The position numbers and the translations under genes are program-made. The notes beneath the pieces were generated by a model that saw nothing but the letters and a program-made list of their open reading frames with translations, ran no database searches and was not told where the DNA came from. From Amycolatopsis jejuensis (lineage in GTDB: Bacteria; Actinomycetota; Actinomycetes; Mycobacteriales; Pseudonocardiaceae): a stretch of 37,712 bases of DNA. This document shows positions 37,590-37,712 of this stretch, piece by piece. How positions within the stretch are numbered: position 1 is the stretch's first letter; every line of letters starts with the position of its first letter. Where the stretch lies: contig NZ_JNYZ01000055.1 of the NCBI RefSeq assembly GCF_000717335.1, forward strand, positions 1-37,712. The letters run 5' to 3'.

Positions 37590-37712
37590 ACCTCGCGACC
37601 GCACCGCACCTGGCGACCGCACCGCACCTCGCGACCGCACCGCACCACACGTCACGACCGGCATCGCGCCGCACCTCACGACCCCACCCCACCTCACGAC
37701 CCCACCCCACCC
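37590..37712. repeat. Short tandem repeats of about 18-19 bp at the window end
   Basis: CGACCGCACCGCACCT is repeated with small changes from about 37597 to 37650, then CACGACCCCACCCCACCT occurs from about 37674 to the edge. The array probably continues beyond the window. Confidence 0.8.

Noticed and set aside
37575..37600. GGGTTCGACTC on the minus strand, like a tRNA T-arm.
   Set aside because: No matching acceptor stem, D-arm or anticodon arm can be drawn; the sequence lies in repeats.
37162..37710. 182-residue minus-strand open frame at the window end.
   Set aside because: It is made of short tandem repeats (WGREV, CGAVAR) and has no ribosome site or conserved motif.

Overview
The window is high-GC, gene-dense actinomycete chromosome, most like Amycolatopsis or a close pseudonocardial relative. 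This is inferred from the many GTG starts, the strong G/C third-position bias, the infC-rpmI-rplT-SpoU methyltransferase order with a divergent DUF1844 gene, a mycobacterial-type DNA-damage promoter before uvrA, and a secreted exo-glucosaminidase of the Amycolatopsis CsxA type. No phage, transposase, CRISPR or tRNA gene was seen. It reads as chromosome rich in accessory metabolism.

Layout. 1-2.6 kb: a 9-bp tandem repeat, a LacI-family repressor and a divergent FGGY sugar kinase with a clear promoter/operator between them. 2.6-8.3 kb: an AraC-like regulator carrying a repetitive insertion, a Nudix hydrolase, an MmpS-like secreted protein, a FetB-like permease, a histidine phosphatase and a CPA1 Na+/H+ antiporter fused to a UBP zinc finger. 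8.3-13.8 kb: a carboxylesterase relic, a GH2 exo-beta-D-glucosaminidase with a perfect operator, a YchJ-like protein, RNase HI, a DUF1684 protein and a metallo-beta-lactamase-fold hydrolase. 13.8-17.1 kb: uvrA behind a PafBC/RecA-NDp-type promoter, then a terminator and a REP-like palindrome. 17.1-21.4 kb: a fibronectin-type lipoprotein, an anti-sigma-like membrane protein with no adjacent sigma gene, an SRPBCC protein, a 43-bp tandem repeat, and an MFS exporter divergent from an HxlR regulator.

21.4-25.3 kb: a DctA-type dicarboxylate symporter divergent from a CitA/DcuS-type two-component system. 25.3-31.8 kb is the most interesting block. Two divergent, translationally coupled operons encode a zinc/PLP D-amino-acid dehydratase-like enzyme, a variant D-aminoacylase and a GntP permease on one side, and a 2-keto-3-deoxygluconate-type kinase, an IclR regulator and a RidA protein on the other. 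I propose that they import and break down an N-acylated D-amino sugar acid such as N-acetyl-D-glucosaminate: uptake, deacylation, dehydration/deamination to 2-keto-3-deoxygluconate helped by RidA, then phosphorylation. The steps fit family chemistry, but the substrate is inferred.

32-33.7 kb: ACC deaminase with a GntR/FCD regulator whose perfect 20-bp palindrome covers its own start codon. 33.9-36.7 kb: DUF1844, then infC (apparent AUC start), rpmI, rplT and a SpoU rRNA methyltransferase (apparent CUG start). 36.7-37.7 kb: repeat-derived DNA without a credible gene, beginning with a 29-bp tandem array.

A recurring feature is short tandem repeats that start at or across the stop codon of a gene (lacI-type gene, SRPBCC gene, SpoU methyltransferase), plus a repeat expansion inside the AraC-like gene.
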